Positions 56,754-57,212 of a stretch of DNA of 57,212 bases are shown in pieces. The stretch covers positions 1 to 57,212 of the forward strand of contig MFKU01000016.1 in the NCBI GenBank assembly GCA_001781095.1, read 5' to 3'. The first letter of the stretch is position 1; the number at the start of each line of letters is the position of its first letter. Origin of the DNA: Candidatus Kaiserbacteria bacterium RIFCSPHIGHO2_01_FULL_53_31. Its GTDB lineage: Bacteria > Patescibacteriota > Minisyncoccia > Phycocordibacterales > Phycocordibacteraceae. The notes beneath the pieces are model-generated. The model made no database searches. It was not told where the DNA came from and saw only the letters and a list, made by a program, of their open reading frames with translations. Both the position numbers and the translations under genes were made by a program.

Positions 56754-57212
56754 ATGAGTCGAGTCTATGGCAAGGCCTACTTCTGGTCCGAGATTGTGCC
56801 TATCGAAGATGCCGCCCTTTCAGTCACCAGTTCCGCCATTCTCTATGGCCTTAGTGTCTACACTGTTCTACCCGTCTGCGTCACCAAGGATGGCCTCGCG
56901 GCCTTTCGCATTCCTGAACATTTCAACCGATTGATCCAATCGGCACGGGTTATGGGCATCGACACGTTTGAGCCAGAATGGACAGAGGAGAGATTCACTG
57001 CCGCAATACGGGAGCTCGTCGCTGCCAATGACGTCCGCGAGGACGTGTTCGTACGCGCAACGGTGCATGTGACTGCGAAGGTGGCAGGGGTTCGTTCTCG
57101 CGGTCTCGCCACGACGCTCAGCATCTTTATTTATGAAGCAGCGCCAATATTGCCGCAGACAGGTGCCCGATTAAAGACGAGCGTATGGCGTCGCGTGTCA
57201 GACGCCTCGATC
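56754..57212 (+). CDS. ilvE: Branched-chain amino acid aminotransferase-like class IV PLP enzyme (partial)
   Basis: 153 codons, open to the right edge. Opens with MSRVYGKAYFWSEIVPIEDA and LYGLSVYTVLPV, then FRIPEHFNRLIQSARVMGI, the pattern of class IV aminotransferases (IlvE, also D-amino acid transaminase and aminodeoxychorismate lyase). The catalytic Lys is expected just past the edge. Lone plus-strand gene after leftward murC. Confidence 0.85.
   Translation, partial: MSRVYGKAYFWSEIVPIEDAALSVTSSAILYGLSVYTVLPVCVTKDGLAAFRIPEHFNRLIQSARVMGIDTFEPEWTEERFTAAIRELVAANDVREDVFVRATVHVTAKVAGVRSRGLATTLSIFIYEAAPILPQTGARLKTSVWRRVSDASI

Overview
The window looks like a chromosome segment of a host-associated or episymbiotic candidate-phyla-radiation bacterium (Patescibacteria, most like Parcubacteria/Paceibacteria). 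This is inferred from very tight gene packing with many 4-nt ATGA overlaps, several proteins that start with an excisionase-like helix-turn-helix followed by a membrane anchor and a fibre-like ectodomain, a 30-residue Lys/Arg-only protein, a ComEA-PKD-lamin-tail secreted protein, and a dominating set of cell-surface glycan genes. UGA is used as an ordinary stop, so the recoded-UGA lineages are unlikely. No tRNA, rRNA, CRISPR array or insertion sequence was seen.

Region 1 (1-11.3 kb): three helix-turn-helix/transmembrane proteins surround and enter an F1-type ATPase operon. The operon, read right to left from about 10.1 kb, is: 619-aa HTH-membrane protein, b, delta, alpha, gamma, beta, epsilon. 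Subunits a and c are absent. The 619-aa protein stands where a and c should be; its C-terminus is a two-helix hairpin with a cytoplasmic G-R-N-P loop like that of subunit c, but without the glycine zipper and without the ion-binding carboxylate. F1 catalytic residues are intact. This is my main candidate for an undescribed system: an F1-like motor or ATPase coupled to a DNA-binding, membrane-spanning, fibre-domain protein instead of an ion channel.

Region 2 (11.3-16.4 kb): housekeeping genes gatB, obg, secA and a tiny basic protein with a good terminator. secA has a promoter that places the transcription start on its ATG.

Region 3 (16.5-24.8 kb): an eight-gene leftward operon of surface-glycan genes ending in murB (two methyltransferases, P-loop protein, DUF5672, degenerate methyltransferase-GT2, epimerase, O-antigen-ligase-like TPR protein). 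It diverges from a flippase (24.8-26.1 kb).

Region 4 (26.1-29.8 kb): GT-B glycosyltransferase, PfkB sugar kinase, kdsB- and kdsC-like genes for a CMP-activated ulosonic acid. The first two have TTGACA-type promoters, leaders with strong Shine-Dalgarno sites and an intrinsic terminator, unlike their neighbours.

Region 5 (29.8-45.4 kb): a fused double oxidoreductase, methyltransferases, and a phosphonate branch (cytidylyltransferase-PEP mutase fusion, phosphonopyruvate decarboxylase, iron alcohol dehydrogenase) divergent from a CDP-glycerol-type phosphotransferase. Together these could make 2-hydroxyethylphosphonate, activate it with CTP and put it on a glycan. Then asparagine synthetase, a methyltransferase and a GT39-methyltransferase fusion.

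Region 6 (45-54.4 kb): a nine-gene leftward operon headed by a TraG/VirB4-like ATPase and the ComEA-PKD-LTD protein, followed by five GT4 glycosyltransferases, a methyltransferase and a small DMT carrier.

Region 7 (54.4-57.2 kb): small membrane protein, rsmI, murC and the start of a branched-chain aminotransferase.

A recurrent regulatory theme is a -10 box (often extended, TGnTATAnT) ending 6-7 nt before the start codon of operon-leading genes, implying leaderless mRNAs; genes inside operons are coupled by overlaps.
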